Source of the DNA: Lachnospiraceae bacterium
GTDB lineage: Bacteria; Bacillota; Clostridia; Lachnospirales; Lachnospiraceae
Assembly (NCBI GenBank): GCA_017476665.1
Contig: JAFUZJ010000032.1
Location: 1 to 63,379 of the forward strand
Reading direction: 5' to 3'
DNA length: 63,379 nt
Position 1 is the stretch's first letter; every line of letters starts with the position of its first letter. Below, piece after piece: positions 41,631-50,202 of this stretch. The notes under the pieces are model-generated. The model did not search any database. It was not told the origin of the DNA and saw nothing but the letters and a program-made list of their open reading frames with translations. The position numbers and the translations under genes were made by a program.

Positions 41631-42911
41631 TTATTCCTCTGATTCTTTGATTGATATCTTTACCGTGACTTCATTTTTGATCGTAACATTCTCTCCCGGT
41701 TCAAATGTCACCGGAACAGTATATGTACTGCCAATCCGCAGCTTTTCAATCTTATGTTCCTCCATCCACGCACCTACGTCAATCTTTCCTTTGATCCCGC
41801 TCTGGCGCAGGGCCTCTATATCCTCTTTCAGTCCGCTTACCTCCAGTGTGTATGTGGATTCATCTGCTGTACTGATCTCCACTTCATATCCGCTGGGAAC
41901 ATTACTTACCGCAATCTCCTCCAACACCCCCTTGAGAGACCGCTCCACAACCTGCTCCACCGGAACCGTCACTGTGATTTTGGGTGAAAACGTATTATCG
42001 GCAAGCTTTGTATTGTCCGGCAGATACTCCCGGATATCAAACGTAAAAGTCTTGTCCTCCGTCGCCCCTGTCATATCCAACACCTCGGAAGGAATCGCAA
42101 TGAATGACACTCTGGACAACGTATACACAGATCCCGCCAGTTTCACGACACTGACATCGGCAACAGGCTCACCCGAAACCATATAACCCTGTTCCGGATC
42201 ACCGGAAATCCCAAGCTGCAGGGGAACTTCCTTGACCGCCAGCACCTCGACCGACATCTTCACATGATTCACATTTTTGGAAATCTTGCTCTGATCGATC
42301 TCCTCCCCCTGTACATTGTACAGGGAAATGTCCACATTTGCCGTCAGATTGGAGGTCGCATCCGTCACATCGATCTCTGCACCGGCATATCGGATCTGAT
42401 CCACAATGGATTTGGGTCCGGACACCTCAATCCGGTTTTGATCCGGTGTCAGGTTTGTGACCGCAAATCCTTCGGCCACATCTCCCGTGGTCTTGCTGGA
42501 AAGAGAAACATATTTGCTGGCCTTCTCCTCGATATTCAATTTGACATAATCATGACTTCCGGTCACGGTAGCCCCGGTAACGGTAGAAACAGAAAAATCA
42601 ATCGGCACGGTATTGATATCCGTGAGCTTGCTGATATCTGCCTCCGCCGTGATATCGCTGCTGCGGATCTGGGAAAGCACGCTCTTGGGCGCATATACGG
42701 TAACCCCCACCACATTGGTGCCGTCCAGAACCTCATACACTTTATTCTCCTCATCCAAAAGCTGGGTATTCGTCAGTCTGACCACTACGTTTCCCATATT
42801 CTGATCGTCCTTCGGATCACCAATCTCCACCACCAAAAACCACAGAAGGAACGCCAGAAAAAGCGATATGAGTTTTAACAGCCAATTATTCAGTAATCTT
42901 TTCAGCAACAT
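41631..42911 (-). CDS. cdaR: YbbR-domain protein CdaR, regulator of diadenylate cyclase
   Basis: 426 residues. One N-terminal membrane helix (LLKLISLFLAFLLWFLVV) anchors a tail of about four YbbR repeats of ~85 residues each, recognisable by recurring V-x-V-x-G-P/SVVxxI patterns (EVSGPKSIVDQIRY, EVSGLKEDIEALRQ). Known CdaR proteins bind and modulate CdaA at the membrane. The start overlaps the end of cdaA by 26 bases, so the two are made together. In many Firmicutes glmM follows; here HPr and leuA follow instead. Confidence 0.9.
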   Translation of the reverse strand: MLLKRLLNNWLLKLISLFLAFLLWFLVVEIGDPKDDQNMGNVVVRLTNTQLLDEENKVYEVLDGTNVVGVTVYAPKSVLSQIRSSDITAEADISKLTDINTVPIDFSVSTVTGATVTGSHDYVKLNIEEKASKYVSLSSKTTGDVAEGFAVTNLTPDQNRIEVSGPKSIVDQIRYAGAEIDVTDATSNLTANVDISLYNVQGEEIDQSKISKNVNHVKMSVEVLAVKEVPLQLGISGDPEQGYMVSGEPVADVSVVKLAGSVYTLSRVSFIAIPSEVLDMTGATEDKTFTFDIREYLPDNTKLADNTFSPKITVTVPVEQVVERSLKGVLEEIAVSNVPSGYEVEISTADESTYTLEVSGLKEDIEALRQSGIKGKIDVGAWMEEHKIEKLRIGSTYTVPVTFEPGENVTIKNEVTVKISIKESEE

Positions 42912-43770
42912 CCTTCGCTTTATTCCTTCCTTTCCGTTTCGGCTTCGTCTCTTCCGTATCCATCTTCATATTCTGCATCAGAACTGCACGCAACGTTTCC
43001 GCATCCAGATTCCGGTTTAATTCGCCCTCATACGCCACACTGACTTTACCGGTTTCCTCGGAAACGATAACCGTGACCGAATCTGTCGCCTCAGAAATAC
43101 CCACGCCGGCCCTATGTCTGGTACCGAGTTCCTTGCTCAGCGCCAGATTATCCGACAGCGGCAGATAACAGGTTGCGGAAACAATCCGATTTCCACGTAT
43201 GATAACCGCTCCATCATGCAGCGGTGTGTTTTTCTCAAAAATATTGATCAAAAGCTGGTTGGTCACCAAGCCGTCGATATCAATGCCGGTACGCTCATAG
43301 TTTTCCAATGAGACATTTTTTTCAATGACGATCAGGGCTCCGGTACGCACCTTGCCCATCTCCATGCACGCCTTCACGATTTCCCGGATCGTCTCCTCCG
43401 AGAATCCTTCTCCCCGCTTCACGGAATCCGGAATGATACTGCTGAGAATATTCTTTCTCCCCAGTTCCTCCAGGGCGCGGCGCAGCTCCGGCTGCAGGAT
43501 CACAACCAGTGCCGTCACGGCAATTCCCAGGACATTCTGCGCCATCCAGAGGATCGTATTCATCTTAAACAGAGAGGCGAGCAGTAAAAAAACGCAGATG
43601 ACGATGATACCCTTTAACAGAGTCCAAGCCCGTGTGGCCTTCATCCAAACAAGAACATAATACACCAAAAGGGCGATGATCAGAATTTCCAACACGTCGC
43701 CCAGGTCCATTATCGTTCCGTAAATTGTGAAGTTTCTCACATACTCTATCATCTCATCAAAACGTCGCAT
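42886..43770 (-). CDS. cdaA: Diadenylate cyclase CdaA
   Basis: 294 residues. Three membrane helices lie in the first ~90 residues, then the DAC domain with LHDGAVIIRGNRI (D-G-A motif) and LGTRHRAGVGISE (R-H-R motif), both needed for catalysis. It makes c-di-AMP from two ATP. This messenger controls potassium uptake, osmolyte transport and cell-wall balance. The C-terminal ~35 residues are a basic tail (KPKRKGRNKAKD). It begins 4 bases after the membrane protein at 43774 and overlaps cdaR. Confidence 0.95.
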   Translation of the reverse strand: MRRFDEMIEYVRNFTIYGTIMDLGDVLEILIIALLVYYVLVWMKATRAWTLLKGIIVICVFLLLASLFKMNTILWMAQNVLGIAVTALVVILQPELRRALEELGRKNILSSIIPDSVKRGEGFSEETIREIVKACMEMGKVRTGALIVIEKNVSLENYERTGIDIDGLVTNQLLINIFEKNTPLHDGAVIIRGNRIVSATCYLPLSDNLALSKELGTRHRAGVGISEATDSVTVIVSEETGKVSVAYEGELNRNLDAETLRAVLMQNMKMDTEETKPKRKGRNKAKDVAEKITE

Positions 43771-43773
43771 GCT

Positions 43774-44853
43774 TTAAAACAACTCCTCGTCATCCTCATA
43801 TTCATCCTCATCATCCAGATCCGTGATCGTCACGCTCCGTCTGCTGCCTGCCCCGTTTTTACCGCTGCCGGTACTTTTGCTGCTTCTTGCGCTGTCCGAA
43901 CTTTTGCCGGAATATCCGGCCGGCACTCTCTGCTGGTTGATCTTCTTCACCGTCTTGGCCGGTGCGGAAACCGTCATTTTGGGAACCGCTTTCACATAAT
44001 AATAATATTCGTCATCTTCAAACTGCACCCGCTCGGTCCGGCTGTGATCCACGCAGAACCGGAAAAATTCGATCACCTTTGCAATACCCAGCGCCAAAAT
44101 ATTTCCGAAGATTGCTCCGACCACGGAAATATTCGTCTCATAGATCAGATCACCCACAAGCAGGATGATCAGGTTCAGAACAGCCCCCGCCACCATGGCG
44201 ATGGTCCAGGAATAGTCAATGGACATCCTGCGCACCATGTAGACCACGATCACCGTGATCACAAAGGCGATCAGCATCACCAGCATCGCTTTATTGTCCA
44301 ACAGCGCATCCACCACAAGCCGGAGTTTTGCCGTTGCATCACCGGCATTCATGGCACTTATGGCAGGCACACTGCCTTTGATCCCCGCCAGCAGATAATA
44401 TACGATCACACCGCATGCCACGGAAACCGCCGAAGCCGGCGTTCCCAAAAGTCCCATGGCGATCGGCATCACATAGGGCAGCTTCAGGAAACAGAGCAAC
44501 GGCATCAGTACCACTACCAAAGAATCCTTCGGGCTGAACCGGAAATACAACAGGAAAATGACCAGATACACAATCAGTCCGAATAACGCGATCTCCAATG
44601 ACACTGCATACATATGCAGGATGGAAAACAATGCAGCAAACAAAATAATACATCCGGACGGTAGGAACGAACACATCAGCGCTGCAATCAACACAATGGC
44701 GATATTGTCAATTTTCTTCATATAACCCATCTGCCCATTGATCACAATCAGAACCAGAAATGCCATCAGAAATTTGATCACCGGTCTGATAAACATTTCG
44801 TTTTTCACATAAATCAGCTTTATTTTATCCCGTAATTCCAACAATGCAGTCAT
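43774..44853 (-). CDS. Membrane protein of unknown function with acidic tail
   Basis: 359 residues from the ATG at 44853, seven bases behind GAGGAG; the TTG at 44868 is part of that site. About eight to nine hydrophobic segments fill residues 25-270. Then comes a soluble tail: charged and Tyr-rich (FEDDEYYYYVKAVPKM), a Ser/Gly/Lys-rich linker, and a very acidic end (DLDDEDEYEDDEELF). I believe relatives occur only in Lachnospiraceae but cannot name a family. It lies 3 bases upstream of cdaA and overlaps nothing of note. A link to c-di-AMP signalling is suggested by position alone. Confidence 0.65.
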   Translation of the reverse strand: MTALLELRDKIKLIYVKNEMFIRPVIKFLMAFLVLIVINGQMGYMKKIDNIAIVLIAALMCSFLPSGCIILFAALFSILHMYAVSLEIALFGLIVYLVIFLLYFRFSPKDSLVVVLMPLLCFLKLPYVMPIAMGLLGTPASAVSVACGVIVYYLLAGIKGSVPAISAMNAGDATAKLRLVVDALLDNKAMLVMLIAFVITVIVVYMVRRMSIDYSWTIAMVAGAVLNLIILLVGDLIYETNISVVGAIFGNILALGIAKVIEFFRFCVDHSRTERVQFEDDEYYYYVKAVPKMTVSAPAKTVKKINQQRVPAGYSGKSSDSARSSKSTGSGKNGAGSRRSVTITDLDDEDEYEDDEELF

Positions 44854-44864
44854 TCTTGTTCTCC

Positions 44865-45254
44865 TCAACGCTCCTCATACATGGAGCGCAATTTTTTCAG
44901 ATTTTGTTGATAAGCCTTCAGGCTTCTGCGCGCCTTGGAATACCGATAGGCGCATACAAAATAAGAGATCACGCCGTACACAATGACCATACCGGCATAA
45001 TACATCAGTACCGTCTTCGCAAAGCTTACCAGATCCATCTTATAAATATCCTGCATAAACACTTCCAGGTCATAAAAAATATACACCGCAAAAACCAGTG
45101 CAAACGCAATTGTCGCACTGAATAAAGCCTTCAATACCTGAAGCGCAATGTAGTCGCTGCGGAAATAATTTACGATCTTCATGTTCCGCTTGCCTTCATT
45201 CTCTTCGTAGGAGGCCAGTTTCGTCATCAAAATGACTCTATCCTCATTGATCAT
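44865..45254 (-). CDS. Small membrane protein of unknown function
   Basis: 129 residues, ATG behind AAGGAG. A charged N-terminus of ~30 residues is followed by two long hydrophobic helices (about 38-65 and 78-105) and a basic C-terminus (SKARRSLKAYQQNLKKLRS) that should face the cytoplasm. No family is recognised. It is tightly packed (11 bases) before the membrane protein gene at 43774-44853 and 9 bases after the YvyF-like gene, so it belongs to the recD2-to-cdaR transcript. The two membrane proteins may act together. Confidence 0.65.
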   Translation of the reverse strand: MINEDRVILMTKLASYEENEGKRNMKIVNYFRSDYIALQVLKALFSATIAFALVFAVYIFYDLEVFMQDIYKMDLVSFAKTVLMYYAGMVIVYGVISYFVCAYRYSKARRSLKAYQQNLKKLRSMYEER

Positions 45255-45263
45255 AATTGCTCC

Positions 45264-45671
45264 TTAATCCTGGCGGAATCTCATCTTCGCCCCGGTATCC
45301 TTCTTATAAAGCGTAGGTTGTGTGGGCTTGCTCTTGTTGATCAGACTCTGCATATTGTTCGCCATGGAGGTTCTGCACTTATCGCAGAATCTGCCGCTCC
45401 GGATCGGAATTCCGCAGCTCTCGCACTCCAGCACCGGCGCTGACCCTGCTGCCAGCTCCAGGCGCTCCTCCCTCAGCCACTGTCTGATCTGCTGTACATC
45501 CACCTCACAGTCCTCCGCAATCTGCGGCAGCGTAGCGGTACCGTGATCCTCAATATATTTTTTCACCAGCTGGAACTTCTCCTCCAGCGCCTGCTTGCAG
45601 GCCGGACAAAGCAGCGGTCCGCTCACATAGTTAAAAATCTTTCTGCATCCCTTACAAGTTCTTACATCCAT
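45264..45671 (-). CDS. YvyF-like flagellar-operon zinc-ribbon protein
   Basis: 135 residues from the ATG at 45671, six bases behind AGGAGGG. Two Cys clusters are visible: CKGC...CPAC near the N-terminus and CESCGIPI..GRFCDKC near residue 90. Between them is a helix-turn-helix-like stretch (ATLPQIAEDCEVDVQQIRQWLREERLE). This is the layout of the TIGR03826/YvyF family, found beside comF and flagellar genes. In Bacillus, yvyF follows comFC and precedes flgM, and here too it follows comFC. Its role is not well defined; a DNA- or RNA-binding regulator is likely. Confidence 0.8.
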   Translation of the reverse strand: MDVRTCKGCRKIFNYVSGPLLCPACKQALEEKFQLVKKYIEDHGTATLPQIAEDCEVDVQQIRQWLREERLELAAGSAPVLECESCGIPIRSGRFCDKCRTSMANNMQSLINKSKPTQPTLYKKDTGAKMRFRQD

Positions 45672-45720
45672 CACTAACCCTCCTATCATCTACCCGCATT
45701 CCGTTCATGATTCGGCTGTG

Positions 45721-46461
45721 TCATATCCCGGCACCGCACGCCAACGTCACAAAATAAACCCGTTCCACGCCGCCTTCCCTCAGCGCCCGTGCCGCTTCAT
45801 CCATGGTACTTCCTGTGGTGTAGATATCATCCACCATGATAACTGTCTTTAATTTTACATCATTTTCAGAGATAATAAAAGCCTTTTTCAAATTATTTTG
45901 ACGTTCTTGCGGATTTAATAATTTTAAGGGGATCGTGTCCTTTACCCTGCGCAGAAAATGCTCTGCCACGGGGATATCCAGCTCCCTTCCCAACGTCCGC
46001 GCCAAAAGCGCCGCCTGATTGTATCCTCTTGCACGAAAACGCTTTTTGTGCAACGGAATCGGAATCAGCGCATCCGGCTGTACCTCCCGGATAAACTTTC
46101 CCAGGTAAAAGGCCATCTCTTCCCCGTAGAACTGCGCATACTCCTGTCTTCCCGCATATTTCAGCCGATAGATGGAAGCCGCCACACTGTCATATTCATA
46201 CAATGCCCTGCCTCTGGCAAAAATATGCCCGATGCGGCGGCAATCTCCGCACAGTTCTCCCTCTTCCTGCAGCTTTTTGCCACACTTCATACAATACGGC
46301 GGCACAAGCAGCTTCAGTTTGCCTGCACACTCTTTACAGACCTTTGCGCCGAAAGGCACAGCGATTCTGTCACAGACCGGACATCTGAGCGGAAACAGCA
46401 GCTGCACGCCAAATCTGCCCGCTTTTTTCAATCCGTCCGCCCAACGGCTCAAATGCTTCAC
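45721..46461 (-). CDS. comFC: ComFC-type phosphoribosyltransferase
   Basis: 246 residues. An N-terminal zinc finger region (CPVCDRI, CKECAGKL, CMKCGKKL, CGDCRRIG) is followed by the PRTase domain with PIPLHKKRFRARGYNQA and the PRPP-binding VIMVDDIYTTGSTMDEAARAL. ComFC helps natural transformation, taking in single-stranded DNA with the ComFA helicase; the true substrate is unknown. It overlaps recD2 by 4 bases. ComFA is not adjacent, a RecD2 helicase stands in its usual place. Confidence 0.9.
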   Translation of the reverse strand: MKHLSRWADGLKKAGRFGVQLLFPLRCPVCDRIAVPFGAKVCKECAGKLKLLVPPYCMKCGKKLQEEGELCGDCRRIGHIFARGRALYEYDSVAASIYRLKYAGRQEYAQFYGEEMAFYLGKFIREVQPDALIPIPLHKKRFRARGYNQAALLARTLGRELDIPVAEHFLRRVKDTIPLKLLNPQERQNNLKKAFIISENDVKLKTVIMVDDIYTTGSTMDEAARALREGGVERVYFVTLACGAGI

Positions 46462-48680
46462 CCTACCACCTCACAGATCCGGTCCTTCAGACCGCTGTAT
46501 CGCTTGTTCTCATCCACATTGTCAATCATCCCTTCGATGGTCTTACTGCTGCCCAGGATAGTCACGCACTGCTTTGCCCTGGTGATCGCCGTGTACAGAA
46601 GATTCCGGTTAAACAGCATTTTCGGTCCCGTTAAAAGCGGCAGCAGCACCGCCGGATATTCACTGCCCTGGGCTTTATGGATGGTGATGGCATACGCCAA
46701 CTCCAGTTCATCCAGCATGCCGAACTCATATGTCACCTGCCTGTGTTCATCATATTCCACCACCAGCTCTGCAGCTGCCTCATGGATCTCCAGGATCCGT
46801 CCCATATCTCCGTTGAAGATTCCCATCCCCTGATCCACCGTGATCCCATACTTGCCCACGATCTGCCACTCCAGCTGATAGTTATTCTTGATCTGCATCA
46901 CCTTGTCCCCTTCCCGGAACAGAACCGTTCCATGCAGATGCTCCTGCTTTCTCTCATCCGGGGGATTCAGATACCGCTGTAAAATACCATTCAGCGTTTC
47001 ACAGCCCAGCGCGCCTCTGCGCATGGGCGTGAGTACCTGTATGTCCAGAGGCGTCGCCTGCACATAAGCGGGCAACTTCCCCTCGATCAGCTGGATCATA
47101 TGCTTGTAGATCACTTCCGCGTATTCTCTCTCCAGGAAAAAGAAATCCTTCGACCGGTTGTCCAACGCGATATGCTCGCCCCGGTTGATCTTATGCGCAT
47201 TGACAATGATATCACTCTCCTGGGCCTGCCTAAAAATCTTATGCAGCACTGCCATGGGAAACTTCCCGCTGTCCATGATGTCCCGCAGCACTTTGCCCGG
47301 TCCCACACTGGGCAGCTGGTCCACGTCACCCACCAGGATCAGCCGTGTCCCCGGCACAATGGCCTTCAAAAGCGCATAAAACAGATGAATATCCACCATG
47401 GACATCTCATCAATGATCACCACATCCGCTTCCAGTGGAGACATCTCATTTTTCTCAAAGCGCACCCTGCGGTTGTCCTCATTCGACAGATCGCTGTTCA
47501 GTTCCAGCAGACGGTGAATGGTCCGCGCCTCGACTCCTGTGGCCTCCGTCATCCGCTTCGCCGCTCTGCCCGTAGGAGCCGCCAGCAAAATATCCAGCCC
47601 CTCCGCCTCAAAATACCGCATCATCATGTTAATCGTGGTCGTCTTTCCCGTACCCGGTCCTCCGGACAGAATAAAGAGCCCGTTCCGTATACTGTCCATC
47701 ACCGCTTCAATCTGAAGTTCATCCAACTCCATCCGGTGCTCCGTCATCCTGTTTTCCAGGGTCTTACGGATCGCCGCTTCCTGCGCGGGCATCGCCTCAG
47801 CCTCCCACATGGGAAGATTCAGCCTCTGCAGCATCACCGCACATTCCAGCTCCGTGTAATAAAAGGACGACGCATAGACATGCTCCTGTCGGATCACAAG
47901 TTTTTTGTCCATGACCATATTGTCTATCTGTGCTTCCAGTCCGTCCCGATCCACGCCCAGCAATTCGCCTGCCCGCTCCAGCAGCAGATTCATGGGCAGA
48001 TAGCAATGTCCCTCCCCCACGGCCTGCATCAGCACATAAAAAATTCCGCTGCGGATCCGGTAATCGGAATCGGTATGGATTCCGATCTTGGAGGCAATCT
48101 CATCCGCGATCCTGAAGCCCACTCCTGAGATATCCTCCGCCAGCCTGTACGGATTCTCCTGCATCACACTGTACAGCTTATCCCCATAGGTGCGATAAAT
48201 CTTCACCGCCAGCGCATTGGTGATCCCAAACTGCTGCAGATAAACCATGGCATTGCGCAGATCTCTTTTCTCCTCCATCTGTACACCGATCTCCTGCGCC
48301 TTCTGCGCACTGATCCCCTTGATCTCCGCCAGACGCTCCGGCTCTTCTTCAATGATCCGGAAGGTTTCCTCCTTAAATTTTTTTACGATACGGGCAGCCA
48401 GCGCCGGCCCGATTCCCTTGATGGCGCCGCTGGCAAGATACCGCTCCATACTGTCACAGTCATCCGGCGCCACAGACCTGTAAAAACTCACCTTAAACTG
48501 CAATCCGTACTGGGGATGTGTGACATAATCCCCCTCCGCTTCGATCTTCTCTCCCGGCGTCAGATCACTCAGTGTTCCTCTGCAGGTGACCTCTTCCTCT
48601 TCCGTCGTGAGGCACACAACCGCATAGCCGTCCTCACTTTTAAAAAGAAAATGATCCACATAACCACTTATTTTTACCAT
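46458..48680 (-). CDS. recD2: RecD2-type ATP-dependent DNA helicase
   Basis: 740 residues. An N-terminal OB-like and helix-hairpin-helix region (SGAIKGIGPALAARIVKKF, LAEIKGISAQKAQEIG, ISGVGFRIADEIA) precedes the SF1 motor: Walker A ILSGGPGTGKTTTINMM, Walker B DVVIIDEMSMVD, LVGDVDQLPSVGPG and YAITIHKAQGSEYPAVLLPL. This is the RecBC-independent RecD2 form, a 5'-3' helicase in repair and replication restart. The ribosome site is weak (AAAGG 13 bases away). It heads the comFC-yvyF-cdaAR transcript. No promoter is clear in 48681-48763. Confidence 0.9.
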   Translation of the reverse strand: MVKISGYVDHFLFKSEDGYAVVCLTTEEEEVTCRGTLSDLTPGEKIEAEGDYVTHPQYGLQFKVSFYRSVAPDDCDSMERYLASGAIKGIGPALAARIVKKFKEETFRIIEEEPERLAEIKGISAQKAQEIGVQMEEKRDLRNAMVYLQQFGITNALAVKIYRTYGDKLYSVMQENPYRLAEDISGVGFRIADEIASKIGIHTDSDYRIRSGIFYVLMQAVGEGHCYLPMNLLLERAGELLGVDRDGLEAQIDNMVMDKKLVIRQEHVYASSFYYTELECAVMLQRLNLPMWEAEAMPAQEAAIRKTLENRMTEHRMELDELQIEAVMDSIRNGLFILSGGPGTGKTTTINMMMRYFEAEGLDILLAAPTGRAAKRMTEATGVEARTIHRLLELNSDLSNEDNRRVRFEKNEMSPLEADVVIIDEMSMVDIHLFYALLKAIVPGTRLILVGDVDQLPSVGPGKVLRDIMDSGKFPMAVLHKIFRQAQESDIIVNAHKINRGEHIALDNRSKDFFFLEREYAEVIYKHMIQLIEGKLPAYVQATPLDIQVLTPMRRGALGCETLNGILQRYLNPPDERKQEHLHGTVLFREGDKVMQIKNNYQLEWQIVGKYGITVDQGMGIFNGDMGRILEIHEAAAELVVEYDEHRQVTYEFGMLDELELAYAITIHKAQGSEYPAVLLPLLTGPKMLFNRNLLYTAITRAKQCVTILGSSKTIEGMIDNVDENKRYSGLKDRICEVVG

Positions 48681-48763
48681 GTTCTTAAATTAACCTAACC
48701 TTTTGTGTAAATTTCCGAATTTGGATCTGACCGTCCTGACGGACGAAAATATATAAAAATGAG

Positions 48764-48792
48764 AAAAAAGAAAGCGGCTGTGCCGCTTTCTT
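48764..48792 (-). terminator. Terminator after the FlgJ-like gene
   Basis: On the minus strand AAGAAAGCGGC and GCCGCTTTCTT form a perfect 11-bp stem around a 3-base loop, followed by TTTT. It closes the mbl-flhO-flhP-flgJ cluster. Confidence 0.9.
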
Positions 48793-48801
48793 AAGAGGCT
48801 T

Positions 48802-49164
48802 TCAGGAAATACTTTTGGGATCGACACCCATATTGCGCTTCATCTGTTCGTAAAGCATCTGCGCAAGACCCAGACTGTTGGATTCCGTGGACTGCTCCGC
48901 TGCATCGCGCACCATCTCGTCCTTGAAATAATCTACCAGCTTTGAATTTGCCGAGGAACTGTCGCTCTGCGGAATGGTCTTCATCATTTCCTTGAACATC
49001 TGCTCCAGAAAATAGGACTCAAACTTCTTACAGGCATCCATCAGTTCCTCATCCGTGGCACCGCTGTAATCGGACTTCAACTGTTCCTCCAGCTTTGAAG
49101 AAGCCGCTGTGGATGCAGAACTGTACAGATCACTATAGATAGAATTCAGGTTACCAATATCCAT
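48802..49164 (-). CDS. FlgJ N-terminal-type rod-binding protein
   Basis: 120 residues from the ATG at 49164 behind AAAAGGAGACG; the 136-residue reading has no ribosome site. The core is DEELMDACKKFESYFLEQMFKEMMKT, then VDYFKDEMVRDAAEQ..SLGLAQMLYEQMKRN, the Rod_binding domain of FlgJ, which caps the growing flagellar rod. The muramidase domain of proteobacterial FlgJ is missing, as in many Gram-positives. It follows flhP after a 160-bp structured gap and ends the flagellar cluster. Confidence 0.85.
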   Translation of the reverse strand: MDIGNLNSIYSDLYSSASTAASSKLEEQLKSDYSGATDEELMDACKKFESYFLEQMFKEMMKTIPQSDSSSANSKLVDYFKDEMVRDAAEQSTESNSLGLAQMLYEQMKRNMGVDPKSIS

Positions 49165-49191
49165 ATTGCCGTCTCCTTTTCTCCTCATGCC

Positions 49192-49349
49192 GTTCAGCCG
49201 CGCCATTCGCAAAATTCGCGCTTACGCGCTCTTTCTGTCTGCTTACGCAGCCACATTTTGCTCATAAGACGGCGCTAAGCTCATCAGCATAAATCCACAA
49301 AAAAGTCTGCAAGCAGCCTTTTTGTGCGGTTTTATGCTGATGGCTGAAC
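49192..49349. repeat. 158-bp branched palindrome between flhP and the FlgJ-like gene
   Basis: Outer arms GTTCAGCC (49192-49199) and GGCTGAAC (49342-49349) enclose two branches. Branch one has GCGCC/GGCGC, GCAAAAT/ATTTTGC (49209-49215, 49255-49261) and two tips GCGCttacGCGC and CTGCttacGCAG. Branch two has a perfect 12-bp stem CATCAGCATAAA/TTTATGCTGATG (49282-49293, 49331-49342), then CACAAAAA/TTTTTGTG and a CTGC/GCAG tip. It is in the transcribed gap upstream of the FlgJ-like gene, ending 2 bases before the flhP stop. It could be a leader RNA structure, processing site or MITE. Confidence 0.75.
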
Positions 49350-49351
49350 TG

Positions 49352-50167
49352 TTAACGTTTTAGGTTGTTAGCCTGCTGCAGCATCTCATCCGAAGTTGTG
49401 ATTGCCTTGGAATTCATCTCATAGGCACGCTGTGCCACGATCATATTTACCATCTCATCCACTACCTGTACATTGGAACCCTCCAGATAGCCGGAGATCA
49501 CCTTTGTCTTTTTCACCGCAGTGCTCGTGGCCTCGTTGATCGCTTCACCGCTGGCGGAAGTTACGGAATAACGGCTCTCTGACATTTTATACAGACCGTT
49601 GGGGTTATTAAACTGGAACACACCGATCTGCACGCCGATGGGCTGCGGATTATTGCTTTCATCCGGATAGCAGATATTGCCGTCATTGGACACTGAGATC
49701 TGGTTCACAGCGTAGGATTCATCCAGAATGATCGGGCTGCCCGTGGTATCCAACACCGGAAGTCCCTCCGTGGTCGCCAGCATATTTCCTCCGGTCGCCA
49801 GCGTGAAAGTAAAATTACCGTTTCTGGTATAATAATTCTCTCCGTTTGATCCGCGCACCGCAAAGAAACCGTCACCGTCCAGTGCAAAAGACGTATTGCT
49901 CTCCGATGCCAGGAAATTACCGGTCTTAAAAATAGATGAGATGGAAGCATTCCGCACGCCCAGACCCACCTGCGCGCTGCTGGGCTTGGTATCCCCGTTT
50001 GCCGAAGTGGTCTTGGTCTGCAGATTCTGATAGAGCAGACTCTTGAATTCATTGACCTCCGTCTTATATCCTGTGGTGTTGACATTCGCCAGATTGTTCG
50101 CCACCGTATCAATATTGGTCTGCTGTGCGATCATTCCCGTTGCCGCCGTCCATAAACTTCTTACCAT
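49352..50167 (-). CDS. flhP: Flagellar basal-body rod/hook protein, FlhP (FlgG-like)
   Basis: 271 residues. The N-terminal rod signature LWTAATGMIAQQTNIDTVANNLANVNTTGYK and the C-terminal heptad-rich EGSNVQVVDEMVNMIVAQRAYEMNSKAITTSDEM are those of FlgG/FlhP axial proteins. The middle has the FLDGDGFFAVRG-type beta domain. It forms part of the distal rod, exported by the flagellar type III system without a cleaved signal. The order mbl-flhO-flhP is the same as in Bacillus subtilis. The start is 35 bases after flhO. Confidence 0.9.
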   Translation of the reverse strand: MVRSLWTAATGMIAQQTNIDTVANNLANVNTTGYKTEVNEFKSLLYQNLQTKTTSANGDTKPSSAQVGLGVRNASISSIFKTGNFLASESNTSFALDGDGFFAVRGSNGENYYTRNGNFTFTLATGGNMLATTEGLPVLDTTGSPIILDESYAVNQISVSNDGNICYPDESNNPQPIGVQIGVFQFNNPNGLYKMSESRYSVTSASGEAINEATSTAVKKTKVISGYLEGSNVQVVDEMVNMIVAQRAYEMNSKAITTSDEMLQQANNLKR

Positions 50168-50202
50168 ACCCTGTACCTTACCTTTCCCGTTTCACTCATA
50201 CA

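Noticed and set aside
47100-48128. 342-residue plus-strand frame opposite recD2, and a similar 344-residue one opposite uvrB (56931-57965)
   Set aside because: Both mirror strongly conserved housekeeping genes and show no protein-like motifs.
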